Shown: in pieces, positions 6,417 to 13,797 of the stretch
Numbering within the stretch: the stretch's first letter is position 1
Layout of the letters: every line of letters begins with the position of its first letter
From: CAZWUK01 sp964636685
Lineage (GTDB): Bacteria > Bacillota > Clostridia > Christensenellales > CAG-138
Reading direction: 5' to 3'
Length of the DNA stretch: 15,118 nucleotides
Assembly (NCBI GenBank): GCA_964636685.1
Contig: CAZWUK010000052.1
Location: 1 to 15,118, forward strand
The notes under the pieces: generated by a model
The model's input: only the letters and a program-made list of their open reading frames with translations
Databases searched by the model: none
Told to the model about the DNA's origin: nothing
Translations under genes and position numbers: made by a program

Positions 6417-9400
6417 ATGAAACCATTGCGGCAAATCCAACAGATTTTCCTCTCCCTTGTCGGGTTGTTCGTCGCGGCGTGCTGCCTGCTTGTTCCCGGC
6501 GCTTCCACCCATGCCGACGGCGCGCCAAACATGACCAACCTTGTGGTTTTTGTGCGCTTTGCGGATGACACGGATACAGATGTTTTCAACGAATCCGGCA
6601 ACTGGGCCGCACTTTTGGAAATGTTTACAGGCCCGACCTCCGCGCCCGACCGCTCCTTCCACCACTACATCCAGACCATCTCTGACGGCGCGCTGATCGT
6701 GCAAAACTACTTTCCGCAGCAGCTTGCGGATGGAACGGGCGTTGCCACGCTGACGCTTCCGCGCACTGTAAGCGAATATGCCTCAGGCGGCGCCGATACC
6801 GTCATGATCGGCGATGTGATCGCCGCAATCAACGACGGCACGATCCCTCTGGATACGGCTTCCTGGACGCTCAATTACCGTGACGGCAATTATGTGGACA
6901 ATCTAACGATCGTCGTGCAGGGCGCTCCCACCTCCAGCAGCGACTTCTATTACCCGCACAAGTCCATCTATTTCGGTTCCGATACGGTCGCCGGACTGCA
7001 GGTCGGCGTCTACAACGTGATCGACTCCATGTCTCTGCTCGACAAAACCGAGGACGGCTACTATTTGGGTTCGCGTTGGGGCGTTATCGCGCATGAGTTT
7101 CTGCACAGCCTGGGACTTCCCGATCTTTACCGTTACAGCGGCGACGGAGAGCCGGTCGGCCCATGGGATATCATGGCGCAAACGAGCTCCTTTCTGCAAT
7201 ATCCGCTGGCGGTTCTGCGTCATCAGCTCGGCTGGCTCACAATGGATACCATCACCGAGGGCGGAACCTATACGCTTTCCTGCGCCAGCAAGACAAGCGG
7301 TACGCGCGGCTTCCGGCTCAATACGCCCCTTTCCTCTACCGAATACTTTGTAGTGGAATATCGCAAGCGCTCCGCCACGATGGCGGGATATGAATATAAA
7401 CTGCCTTCCGACGGGCTTTTGATCTATCGCGTCGATACCACCGTCAGCGGCAGCTCCAACAACGCCGGTGAGAACTATATTTATATCTTTCGTCCGGGCG
7501 TAACCTCCCCCGGCGGCGCGGACGACAGCTATCTCAACAGCAGCGGTGCACGGCTGAATTCGGTCTATGCGGCCGCCGTCGATCCTTCCGCCGGTGAAAC
7601 CGGCTACGGCAGCACCGATCTAGCCGCCGCCTACACAAACGACACGATCTATTATGCCGACGGCAGCAACAGCGGCATCCAGCTGAGCAATATCACGCTG
7701 TCCGAAGACGGCGAGGAGCTGACCTTTACGGTGGACTTTGCCGACTATACCAGCGACGAGTATTGGTCGCCGCTCACCTCCGCCGCAGTCGGCGCCTCTG
7801 CAAACGCCGCTTCGATTGCGTATCATACGGGGAATTCCAGCGTCTATTCGGCGATCACGGAGAACACGGGAGATTCCAACCATGTCAAGGTGTACCGCTG
7901 CACCGGCAGCAGCTGGGCACAGGCAGGCGCAACGCTGACAGGCTATTCCGATCCGCAGCTTCGCGCCTATGGCAATGAACTGTATCTGCTGTGCCTGTCC
8001 AACAACCGTCCGACGATGTTCAAGCTCTCCGGCACAGACTGGATAAAGCTCTGGCAGAGCAGCTATACGGAGTATGATTCCGGCAGCATCCGTTTTGTCG
8101 AAGGCGACGGTCTTTTCGTTTCTTGCGTAAACGCCTCCGGCGCGATGGAGCTGCTTTCCGGCGCCGGCGGCAGTCCGGTCGTTTCCAACCTCACCGCTGC
8201 CGACAAGGTGACAAATCCTGTCGTCTGTCGCTTCGGCGACCACTTTTACGCGGTCTACTCGGACTATTTTGCCGCTTCTCCCGCCTGCAACGCCACCGTC
8301 GCACGCTGCAGCGTATCGGGCGGCGCATGGGAAAGTGCTTTTCATCGGTTTTCCGTTGCACAAACCAATTCGCACGCCGTCGCCACGGACGGAACGCGGC
8401 TGTTTATCTATGCCGGCGCATCGGGCAGCGCCCCGTTGCTCTCCGTCTTCGACGGAGTCTCGTGGAGCGACGAAACGCTCCCCGGCGAGCTGACGAATAC
8501 CCTCGATACAACGCTGATGGCAAAGAACGGCATTCCGTACATTTGCTCTGTGACAGGGCAAGGCGGCAAAGTACGCGTATTCACAAAGACCGATTCCGGC
8601 TGGAGGCAGCTCGGTTCGGACGTATTTGCCAGCCAGAGCGCGGCGGACGCGGTTCTTTCCGGCGACACGATCTATGTTGCCGCCTATGGGAGCAATACCG
8701 GCGCGGTATACGTCCGTTACCATGCCGTGCAAGCAGCAACTACCCCGACCACCCCCTCCTATGTGGTGACGGTTACGCCGCCCTCCGGCTACACGGACAC
8801 AACGCTCTGGATCGACGGCGTCGCATACCCGGCAACGCAAAACGGCGGCGCGTTATCCGTCACTCTCCAAGATGGAAGTGCGGCGTCGGTAGAAATGTAT
8901 CTCTATAACGCCAACCGAATTCCCACCGGCATGTACGTATGGCTGCTGTCCTACAAAAACGACGCTTATCAGGCTACGGCAATGCCCGCGCTTGCAGATC
9001 TGCTCACCTATCACGGCTTTTCGGTACGTGTTGCAGGCGGCTCCGGCATCCGGTTTAAGACCGGCATCAGCGCCGCGACCCGCGCCGCGCTGCTGTCCGC
9101 CGACGGCATATCCGGCTATCGGCTTGTGGAATACGGTACGCTGGCAATGCTCGACAACAACCGCGCGCAATACCCCTTTGTGAAGGGTGGGACAAAAGTC
9201 ACCTCCGGCAGGGCTTATTGGAAGACCGGCAGCACCGTCAACGACAAGATCTTTGAGACCGTCGGCGAACGCTATCGCTTCACCTCCGTGCTTGTTGATC
9301 TGCCGGTGAGCGCGTACAAAACGGATTTTGCGTTCCGCGGCTACATCCTGCTGGATAACGGCACGCGGCAGATACTGCTCTACGGCCCCGTACGCGCCAG

Positions 9401-9509
9401 CAATATCTATGCCATCTCACAGCTGGTACTCGCCTCCAATCAATTTGCGGCAGGGTCTTCTGCGGATCTTTTCCTGCGCAAGATCATATCCGACGCGGAC
9501 GGTCAATAA
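6417..9509 (+). CDS. Secreted M6-family zinc metalloprotease with propeller-like and C-terminal surface domains
   Basis: This 1030-residue exported protein is related to immune inhibitor A peptidases. The zinc site HEFLHSLGLPD (residues 226-236) fits HExxHxxGxxD: His226, His230 and Asp236 as ligands and Glu227 as catalytic base, with GPWDIMAQ downstream as the Met-turn. The signal sequence (1-33) can be read two ways: cleavage after STHA (Ala33), or a lipobox VAAC with Cys22. From about 450 to 790 there is a repeat of roughly 46 residues marked by Trp500, 542, 638, 683 and 729 (with one degenerate unit near 577), which suggests a beta-propeller. A C-terminal domain (about 870-1025: GIRFK at 877-881, then GYRLVEYGTLAML and YKTDFAFRGYILL) resembles modules I know from Clostridia surface proteins, of unknown role. 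AGAAAGG stands 11 bases before the ATG. Substrate unknown. Confidence 0.87.
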   Translation: MKPLRQIQQIFLSLVGLFVAACCLLVPGASTHADGAPNMTNLVVFVRFADDTDTDVFNESGNWAALLEMFTGPTSAPDRSFHHYIQTISDGALIVQNYFPQQLADGTGVATLTLPRTVSEYASGGADTVMIGDVIAAINDGTIPLDTASWTLNYRDGNYVDNLTIVVQGAPTSSSDFYYPHKSIYFGSDTVAGLQVGVYNVIDSMSLLDKTEDGYYLGSRWGVIAHEFLHSLGLPDLYRYSGDGEPVGPWDIMAQTSSFLQYPLAVLRHQLGWLTMDTITEGGTYTLSCASKTSGTRGFRLNTPLSSTEYFVVEYRKRSATMAGYEYKLPSDGLLIYRVDTTVSGSSNNAGENYIYIFRPGVTSPGGADDSYLNSSGARLNSVYAAAVDPSAGETGYGSTDLAAAYTNDTIYYADGSNSGIQLSNITLSEDGEELTFTVDFADYTSDEYWSPLTSAAVGASANAASIAYHTGNSSVYSAITENTGDSNHVKVYRCTGSSWAQAGATLTGYSDPQLRAYGNELYLLCLSNNRPTMFKLSGTDWIKLWQSSYTEYDSGSIRFVEGDGLFVSCVNASGAMELLSGAGGSPVVSNLTAADKVTNPVVCRFGDHFYAVYSDYFAASPACNATVARCSVSGGAWESAFHRFSVAQTNSHAVATDGTRLFIYAGASGSAPLLSVFDGVSWSDETLPGELTNTLDTTLMAKNGIPYICSVTGQGGKVRVFTKTDSGWRQLGSDVFASQSAADAVLSGDTIYVAAYGSNTGAVYVRYHAVQAATTPTTPSYVVTVTPPSGYTDTTLWIDGVAYPATQNGGALSVTLQDGSAASVEMYLYNANRIPTGMYVWLLSYKNDAYQATAMPALADLLTYHGFSVRVAGGSGIRFKTGISAATRAALLSADGISGYRLVEYGTLAMLDNNRAQYPFVKGGTKVTSGRAYWKTGSTVNDKIFETVGERYRFTSVLVDLPVSAYKTDFAFRGYILLDNGTRQILLYGPVRASNIYAISQLVLASNQFAAGSSADLFLRKIISDADGQ

Positions 9510-9524
9510 AAGAAGGAGCTTCCC

Positions 9525-10007
9525 ATGAAAAAAGTGATTTCGATTCTTCTCGTTCTTGTGCTGATGATGGGCGCTTTCGTCCTTGGCGTATTTGTTTCCG
9601 AATGGCTCACGCCTGCACCGTCCACGCCGGAGCAGGAGACTCCAACCATTGCAAAATCCCTGCAGAACGCCGCCACGGAGCTCAAGGTGCGTGTTTTTGA
9701 TGGAGACCTCCAACGGTTTGACGGCGGTCAATGGCGCGTTCTGGGGCGATATGACGCCTTTGCGGCCGATGACCCGTTCCGCATATTGGCGCTTGCATTG
9801 GAGCAGGCACAGGCAACCGCGCAAGCGCAATCCGATGAACCAGCCGCGCCCTACGGGCAAAACCGCGGCGTCGGTCAGGAGCGCGCGACCGGCGGCAGCG
9901 GCGGTGGGAGCGGAAGCGGCGGCGGCAGCAGCGGTGGCAGCAGCGGTGGCGGCAGCGATGGCAGCGGCGACGGCGAAGATCTCTGGTCTGGCGACATTCT
10001 CGCCTAA
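9525..10007 (+). CDS. Membrane-anchored protein with Gly/Ser-rich tail
   Basis: This 160-residue protein of unknown function starts with a basic MKK and one long hydrophobic helix (about 4-25, ISILLVLVLMMGAFVLGVF). It has no lipobox Cys and no clear cleavage site, so a membrane anchor with the rest outside is likely. A short folded part (about 40-100: VRVFDGDLQRFDGGQWRVLG) is followed by a Gln/Ala-rich helix. A low-complexity Gly/Ser stretch (123-149) ends in an acidic, Trp-containing tail GDGEDLWSGDILA. No sortase motif is visible. GAAGGAG lies before the ATG, 15 bp after the protease stop, so it is the last gene of the lipoprotein-protease operon. It could be a substrate, tether or partner of the protease; this is inference from position only. 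Confidence 0.78.
   Translation: MKKVISILLVLVLMMGAFVLGVFVSEWLTPAPSTPEQETPTIAKSLQNAATELKVRVFDGDLQRFDGGQWRVLGRYDAFAADDPFRILALALEQAQATAQAQSDEPAAPYGQNRGVGQERATGGSGGGSGSGGGSSGGSSGGGSDGSGDGEDLWSGDILA
9891..9972 (+). repeat. Low-complexity GGC/AGC codon repeat
   Basis: About 82 bases of irregular GGC, GGT and AGC codons encode the Gly/Ser tail of the anchored protein (residues 123-149). Mixed synonymous codons show it is an amino-acid level repeat rather than a fresh slippage tract. Confidence 0.85.
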
Positions 10008-10109
10008 TCGTGCCTTTGTGCGCGAAAGATCCCGCAAGGCTTGCATGCAATAACAGAGCCGTACCGAATTGCAAACCTGCTATGACTTTGCTTTTCGCTT
10101 AAAAAATCG

Positions 10110-10118
10110 TGTTATAAT
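10110..10118 (+). promoter_or_regulatory. Extended -10 promoter of the second lipoprotein gene
   Basis: TGTTATAAT is a perfect TATAAT (10113-10118) with an upstream TGN extension. A -35 is poor: TTGCTT at 10088-10093 would need a 19-bp spacer. The transcript would start near 10125, giving a 5' leader of about 124 bases before the ATG at 10249. Confidence 0.6.
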
Positions 10119-10122
10119 ACGT

Positions 10123-10170
10123 GGGTGGTTGGAAAACGTGTATGGAAACGCATGCGCTTTTCCATCACCC
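10123..10170 (+). promoter_or_regulatory. Structured 5' leader hairpin
   Basis: GGGTG (10123-10127) pairs with CACCC (10166-10170), and TGGAAAA (10130-10136) with TTTTCCA (10158-10164), separated by a small internal loop. The stem begins at about the predicted transcription start, so it would cap the RNA's 5' end. It is followed by GCTTATTTTAT, which is T-rich but interrupted; a terminator for the upstream protease operon, which has no other clear one, is the alternative. Confidence 0.45.
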
Positions 10171-10192
10171 GCTTATTTTATCAAGGAGCCGA

Positions 10193-10219
10193 ATGCTTTT
10201 TGGGCAGCAACACGTCTGA
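10193..10219 (+). other. Possible leader mini-ORF (8 codons)
   Basis: AAGGAG (10183-10188) stands four bases before an ATG that opens MLFGQQHV and stops at TGA 10217-10219, 29 bases before the lipoprotein ATG. The ribosome site is as good as that of the real gene. Such a short frame can arise by chance, so this is only a candidate. Confidence 0.25.
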
Positions 10220-10248
10220 GATGCGCCGGCAACAGGAGGCAACAAACA

Positions 10249-10812
10249 ATGAAGCGCGCTTTTTTAATCGCCATCGTGGTGCTTGCGGCGATATCGCTTT
10301 TCGCCTGCAATGTTCTCACGCCCGTATCCCCGGCCGAGACAACAGCGCCGACCGATGCGCCGGCCGAGACATCGGAGCCGCTGTCGGCGGAAACGGCCTC
10401 GGTATTGCCCGATCCTCCTGTCTCCACGCCTGACTCTGTCGCAAGCCAGCTCAACGCGCTGCTTTACGACCTCTGGCAGAATTACCGTCCCGGTACGGCG
10501 GGGTGCTCGCTGTCCGCGGCAAGACTTGCGGGGACGCTGCTCGACTGGTATGCCGAAGCGCAGCCGGACGCCGCTGCCATCACCGCCGCCGCACAGGAAT
10601 TCTACGGCACGCTCGATGTCGCACAAGCTGCTGATTTTGCCGAACAGCTTGGCGGCGTGTACAGCGTTGCGCAGGAACTGCTTTCCGATACGGCTGCGGG
10701 CTTTCTGGAATCCGCCGGTTATACGTCCACTGCGTTCCCCTGGACGCAGCAGACCGTCACCGACCTGTTCACCGCGCTTTACAGCGGTCTGGGGTTGGCG
10801 CTGCCTGAATAA
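10249..10812 (+). CDS. Small lipoprotein of unknown function
   Basis: This 187-residue lipoprotein begins MKRAFLIAIVVLAAISLFAC, with lipobox LFAC and Cys20. ATG 10249 is chosen because AGGAGG (10234-10239) precedes it and the signal peptide starts there; the open frame upstream is non-coding leader. A Thr/Pro/Glu-rich linker (about 21-60) contains the segment PAET twice, encoded by a 12-base direct repeat (10330-10341 and 10360-10371) spaced 30 bp apart. The rest (about 60-187) is alpha-helical and Ala/Gln-rich, with no motif I recognise. It follows the protease operon in the same direction but has its own promoter and leader, and ends at a strong terminator. Confidence 0.8.
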   Translation: MKRAFLIAIVVLAAISLFACNVLTPVSPAETTAPTDAPAETSEPLSAETASVLPDPPVSTPDSVASQLNALLYDLWQNYRPGTAGCSLSAARLAGTLLDWYAEAQPDAAAITAAAQEFYGTLDVAQAADFAEQLGGVYSVAQELLSDTAAGFLESAGYTSTAFPWTQQTVTDLFTALYSGLGLALPE

Positions 10813-10823
10813 TTGTCATAAAC

Positions 10824-10860
10824 AAAAGCCGGAGCGGTCTTTTCTGACGCTCCGGCTTTT
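10824..10860. terminator. Bidirectional terminator between the lipoprotein and amidohydrolase genes
   Basis: A perfect 13-bp inverted repeat, AAAAGCCGGAGCG (10824-10836) with CGCTCCGGCTTTT (10848-10860), has an 11-base loop. The T-run on the right serves the plus-strand lipoprotein, and the A-run on the left gives a T-run for the minus-strand amidohydrolase, which ends at 10862. Confidence 0.92.
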
Positions 10861-10861
10861 C

Positions 10862-12436
10862 TTATCGTTTCTGCCGGTATATGGTTTTTCCTTCCTTGAT
10901 GGTTTCCAGTACGCGGATGGATCGGAGCGCCTCCGCCGGTTCCCAGAACGGATTTCGATCGAGCACCACCATGTCGGCAAGCTTCCCCACCTCCAGCGTT
11001 CCTTTGCTGTGTTCTTCAAAGTATTGGTACGCCGCGTTGACTGTGATCGCTCCGAGCGCAGTTGTTATATCGATCGTTTCATCCGCGCCCAGCACAACAT
11101 CCGACTGCGTTTTGCGCGTTGCGGCACACCAGAGCGTGTCGAGCATGTTGGGCGGAAGCACCGGCGTATCCTGATGCAGGGTAAACGGAATTTCAAGCCG
11201 CTGCGTCGAGGCGAGCGGGCTGATTCTCGACGCGCGTTCCATACCGAAATTTCGAATGTGCGTGTCGCCCCAATAATAGGTATGCGCGGCAAAGTAGCTT
11301 GGCATGAGCCCCAGCGCCTTTACCAGCGGCAGCTGATCCCGCCGCATCAGCTGTGCGTGAATGATGACATTGCGTGTTTTGGACGGCGTCTTGTGCGCAT
11401 GGAGCAGCTGGTCGATCGCGGCGTCGCCGTTTGCATGCGTCAGCAGCTGCAGGTTGTCGGAGGCCGCCTTTGCCACGTATGCTTCCACCGCTTCCTCCGT
11501 ATAGATCGGATAGCCGCGATACGTCTCCGGCTGTTCGCCATCCTTTGTATACGGCGCGGTCATCCATGCCGTGCGCCCCTGCGGGCTGCCGTCCAAAAAC
11601 AGCTTGTAGCCGCCCACACGGAATCGTCCTGTATAGGTGCGGCTGGCATGCTCCTCGGCAAGCTCTGCCGAAGACTTGATATCCGCATATCCGACCACGT
11701 CCAAGAACAGTCGTCCGGCGTCGGCCGCATCGCGCAAAAGGTCATATTCCTCCTGCCGCATCAGCCCCTCCTGCGCCGTCGTCACACCGTAGCCTGCATA
11801 GATCTGCTGCGCCCGATCCAGCAGCTGCAGCTGTTCCTCCCGCGTTGGCGGCGGAATAACGCCCGAAAGTCTCATAAAAGCGGTTTCCTCAAGATAACCG
11901 TTGGGCGCGCCCGCTTCCTCCCTGCCGATCCTGCCGCCCTCGGGATCTGCCGTATCCGCCGTGATCGCGGTCAATGCAAGCGCGGCGGAATTGACGCAGC
12001 CCATGTGACCGGACATATGGGAGATCATGACCGGATTGGTCTGAAAAGCCGCGTCCAGAACGTGCCTGTCCGGATGACGGCGTTCGTCCAGCAGATTGTG
12101 GTCGTAGCCAAAGCCCACGATCCACGCGTCGTCCGGTATGCCGTTTTGCACCTTGTAGGTGCGCAGCGTATCCACAATCTGCGAAAAGGAACGGCATTCG
12201 CGCAGGGAAACAAACCGCAGGCTTGCCGCAAACTGCGTGATGTGGCTGTGCGCATCGATAAAGCCCGGCAGCACCGTCGCGCCGCCAAGATCGATGCGCT
12301 CAAACACCAAATCCTTGCGGCACTCCATCTCCTCTTTGGTGCCAAGCGCTACGATCGTATCGCCGTCCACCAAAAGTGCGTCGCATACGCGCCCGTTATC
12401 CATGGTAATAATATTCGCATGATGGTACAGTTTCAT
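10862..12436 (-). CDS. YtcJ-type amidohydrolase (amidohydrolase family 3)
   Basis: This 524-residue metal-dependent hydrolase of the amidohydrolase superfamily belongs to the YtcJ / N-substituted formamide deformylase-like group. Motifs in order: HSH (His63, Ser64, His65) in LPGFIDAHSHITQ, Lys278 in KLFLDGSPQGRTAW (candidate carboxylated or metal-bridging Lys), His334 in THANGDAAIDQ, His360 in IIHAQL, and Asp423 in HQDTPVLPPN. The end carries the usual KGTLEVGKLADMVVLDRNPF. No signal peptide is seen, so it is probably cytoplasmic. ATG 12436 is chosen because AGGAG precedes it and the family's beta-strand start (LYHHANIITMDN) begins there; the open frame extends 19 codons further but has no support. 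The substrate cannot be told; formamides, amides or cyclic ureides are possible. It is monocistronic, divergent from the DUF6512 gene. Confidence 0.9.
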   Translation of the reverse strand: MKLYHHANIITMDNGRVCDALLVDGDTIVALGTKEEMECRKDLVFERIDLGGATVLPGFIDAHSHITQFAASLRFVSLRECRSFSQIVDTLRTYKVQNGIPDDAWIVGFGYDHNLLDERRHPDRHVLDAAFQTNPVMISHMSGHMGCVNSAALALTAITADTADPEGGRIGREEAGAPNGYLEETAFMRLSGVIPPPTREEQLQLLDRAQQIYAGYGVTTAQEGLMRQEEYDLLRDAADAGRLFLDVVGYADIKSSAELAEEHASRTYTGRFRVGGYKLFLDGSPQGRTAWMTAPYTKDGEQPETYRGYPIYTEEAVEAYVAKAASDNLQLLTHANGDAAIDQLLHAHKTPSKTRNVIIHAQLMRRDQLPLVKALGLMPSYFAAHTYYWGDTHIRNFGMERASRISPLASTQRLEIPFTLHQDTPVLPPNMLDTLWCAATRKTQSDVVLGADETIDITTALGAITVNAAYQYFEEHSKGTLEVGKLADMVVLDRNPFWEPAEALRSIRVLETIKEGKTIYRQKR

Positions 12437-12466
12437 TGTTTTTCTCACTCCTGTTTCAATGCTATC

Positions 12467-12493
12467 AGTATAACAAAAAATCGGCGCAATCAA
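12467..12493 (-). promoter_or_regulatory. Candidate promoter of the amidohydrolase gene
   Basis: On the minus strand TATACT (12472-12467, 5/6 match) lies 15 bp after TTGATT (12493-12488). The spacer is short, so the call is tentative. An inverted repeat TCGGCG/CGCCGA (12481-12486 and 12500-12505) overlaps it and could be an operator in this divergent region. Confidence 0.35.
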
Positions 12494-12558
12494 GCACTTC
12501 GCCGACGATGTTTCATAATGCTTACAAATTTGACATAAGTTGGAACGGGGTGAAAAAT

Positions 12559-13038
12559 ATGGGGATTCGTCTTTGGCAGATCTGGGGCGCGGTTTTTACG
12601 CTGGTATTTGGCACCGTTCTGCACTTTACCTACAGGTGGTCTAATCACAACCCGCTGGTCGCTTTGTTCAGTCCCGTGAACGAGAGTACGTGGGAACACA
12701 TGAAACTGCTCATTACACCGATTTTGCTCTTTGGGATCGTGGAATACCTGTGCTACGGCAAGGACGTGACAAACTTTATACCGGTCAAGGCGCTTTCGCT
12801 GCTCGTGGGCATGGGTACCACCGTACTGCTGTTTTATGCCTATACGCTGGCGCTTGGCACAAATTATCTCCCGGCAGACATTGCCACGTTTGTCGCCGGA
12901 GTAGTCGCCGCCTATTGGTTCAGCGCGCATTTTCTGCAAACGGCTGCTTTTTCCGCGCCGGAAATCGTCGTTTGCGGATGGCTGCTGCTGATCCTGATTG
13001 CGCTCTATTCGATCTCGCGCACACTGCGCCAAATTTAG
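12559..13038 (+). CDS. DUF6512 family membrane protein
   Basis: This 159-residue integral membrane protein has about five hydrophobic helices (roughly 5-27, 50-68, 77-100, 105-127 and 133-154). The loop LFSPVNESTWEHMKLL after helix 1 is the hallmark I associate with the DUF6512 family, whose function is unknown. ATG 12559 has GGGGTGA upstream; the open frame runs further back, but those codons overlap the promoter region. A CATAAT (12514-12519) could serve as -10, without a good -35. The gene ends with TAG, the only sense-strand gene here to do so, and that stop overlaps the convergent nrdG stop. Confidence 0.82.
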   Translation: MGIRLWQIWGAVFTLVFGTVLHFTYRWSNHNPLVALFSPVNESTWEHMKLLITPILLFGIVEYLCYGKDVTNFIPVKALSLLVGMGTTVLLFYAYTLALGTNYLPADIATFVAGVVAAYWFSAHFLQTAAFSAPEIVVCGWLLLILIALYSISRTLRQI

Positions 13039-13727
13039 CTGCTTTCCCGCTCGCTGCCAAGCCCTCGTACCACGCAAACGCCAATGGCGGCGCGCACCGC
13101 CTGCGCGGTTTCCTGCACATACGACGGCAGATGCGGCGCGGGGTCATTCTCGTCGCGCGTCCGGTATTGCTGTAAATAGTATTTTTCCGTGCCGCGAATC
13201 AGCTCGGCTGCCGCCACAATATCCTCTTTGGTCAATTCGGGTGCAAATGTTGTGCGAAACTCATGCGCAATCCCGCTGTTGCGAAGAATCGTGATGCTCC
13301 TCACGATTGCGTCCTTGTCAACCTTCGTGCGGGTAACGGCATCGTACTTTTCCAGAGGGCCTTTGACGTCCATCGCCACATAATCGATCATTTTCTCGCG
13401 GATCAGCCTTTGCAGCACGGCGGGCTTGAGTCCGTTGGTATCGAGCTTGACCAAATAACCCAGCGCTTTTACCTCGTCGATAAACGGTTCGAGGTTTTGC
13501 TGCAATGTCGGTTCGCCGCCGGAGATCACGACCGCATGCAGCAGTCCCTGCCGTTTTTTGAGGTAGGCAAGCACCGCCTCCTCCGGCACAGGGTCGGGAT
13601 TGTCATGCAAAATATGCGCGTTGTGGCAGTAGGTGCAGTTCATGTTGCAAAAAGGCGTAAATACCACCGCGCAGGGCTGCCCCGGGTAATCGACAAAGGA
13701 GGTTTTCTGCAATCCGGCAATCAACAT
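13035..13727 (-). CDS. nrdG: Anaerobic ribonucleoside-triphosphate reductase activating protein (radical SAM)
   Basis: This 230-residue radical-SAM activase installs the glycyl radical on NrdD. The [4Fe-4S]-binding motif CNMNCTYC (Cys27, Cys31, Cys34) lies in FTPFCNMNCTYCHN, preceded by the typical start GLQKTSFVDYPGQPCA. SAM-binding features include VISGGEPTLQ (the GGE motif) and a later beta-strand set (YLVKLDTNG, DYVAMDVKGP). Start 13727 has GGAG about 10 bases upstream. The gene follows nrdD by 70 bp on the same strand, and a hairpin lies between them. The C-terminus shares its stop region with the convergent DUF6512 gene (4-bp overlap), with no separate terminator visible between the two. 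It works only without oxygen, which supports an anaerobic host. Confidence 0.93.
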   Translation of the reverse strand: MLIAGLQKTSFVDYPGQPCAVVFTPFCNMNCTYCHNAHILHDNPDPVPEEAVLAYLKKRQGLLHAVVISGGEPTLQQNLEPFIDEVKALGYLVKLDTNGLKPAVLQRLIREKMIDYVAMDVKGPLEKYDAVTRTKVDKDAIVRSITILRNSGIAHEFRTTFAPELTKEDIVAAAELIRGTEKYYLQQYRTRDENDPAPHLPSYVQETAQAVRAAIGVCVVRGLGSERESS

Positions 13728-13750
13728 TGTTTTTTCTCCGTTTCATAGAA

Positions 13751-13784
13751 GAAGGGACGCCAATTGCACGTCGGGCGTCCCTTC
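13751..13784 (-). promoter_or_regulatory. Intercistronic hairpin between nrdD and nrdG
   Basis: A perfect 11-bp inverted repeat (GAAGGGACGCC, 13751-13761; GGCGTCCCTTC, 13774-13784) with a 12-base loop lies 13 bases after the nrdD stop. On the minus strand it is followed only by TTCTATGAAA, so it is at best a weak terminator. It may act as an attenuator or RNA-processing and stability element that sets NrdG below NrdD. Confidence 0.6.
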
Positions 13785-13797
13785 GATTCTGCTTTTC

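Noticed and set aside
7620..8840. 406-codon minus-strand open frame inside the metalloprotease gene
   Set aside because: It has no ribosome site or recognisable motif; the plus-strand frame has a signal peptide, zinc site and repeats.
9891..9972. Repeat tract considered as a CRISPR-like or tandem DNA repeat
   Set aside because: It has no fixed repeat unit or spacers; it is a Gly/Ser codon tract in frame with a gene.
10283..12538. 751-codon plus-strand open frame through the lipoprotein and antisense to the amidohydrolase
   Set aside because: The protein is Arg/Pro-rich without domains, crosses a strong terminator at 10824-10860 and opposes a well-supported enzyme gene.
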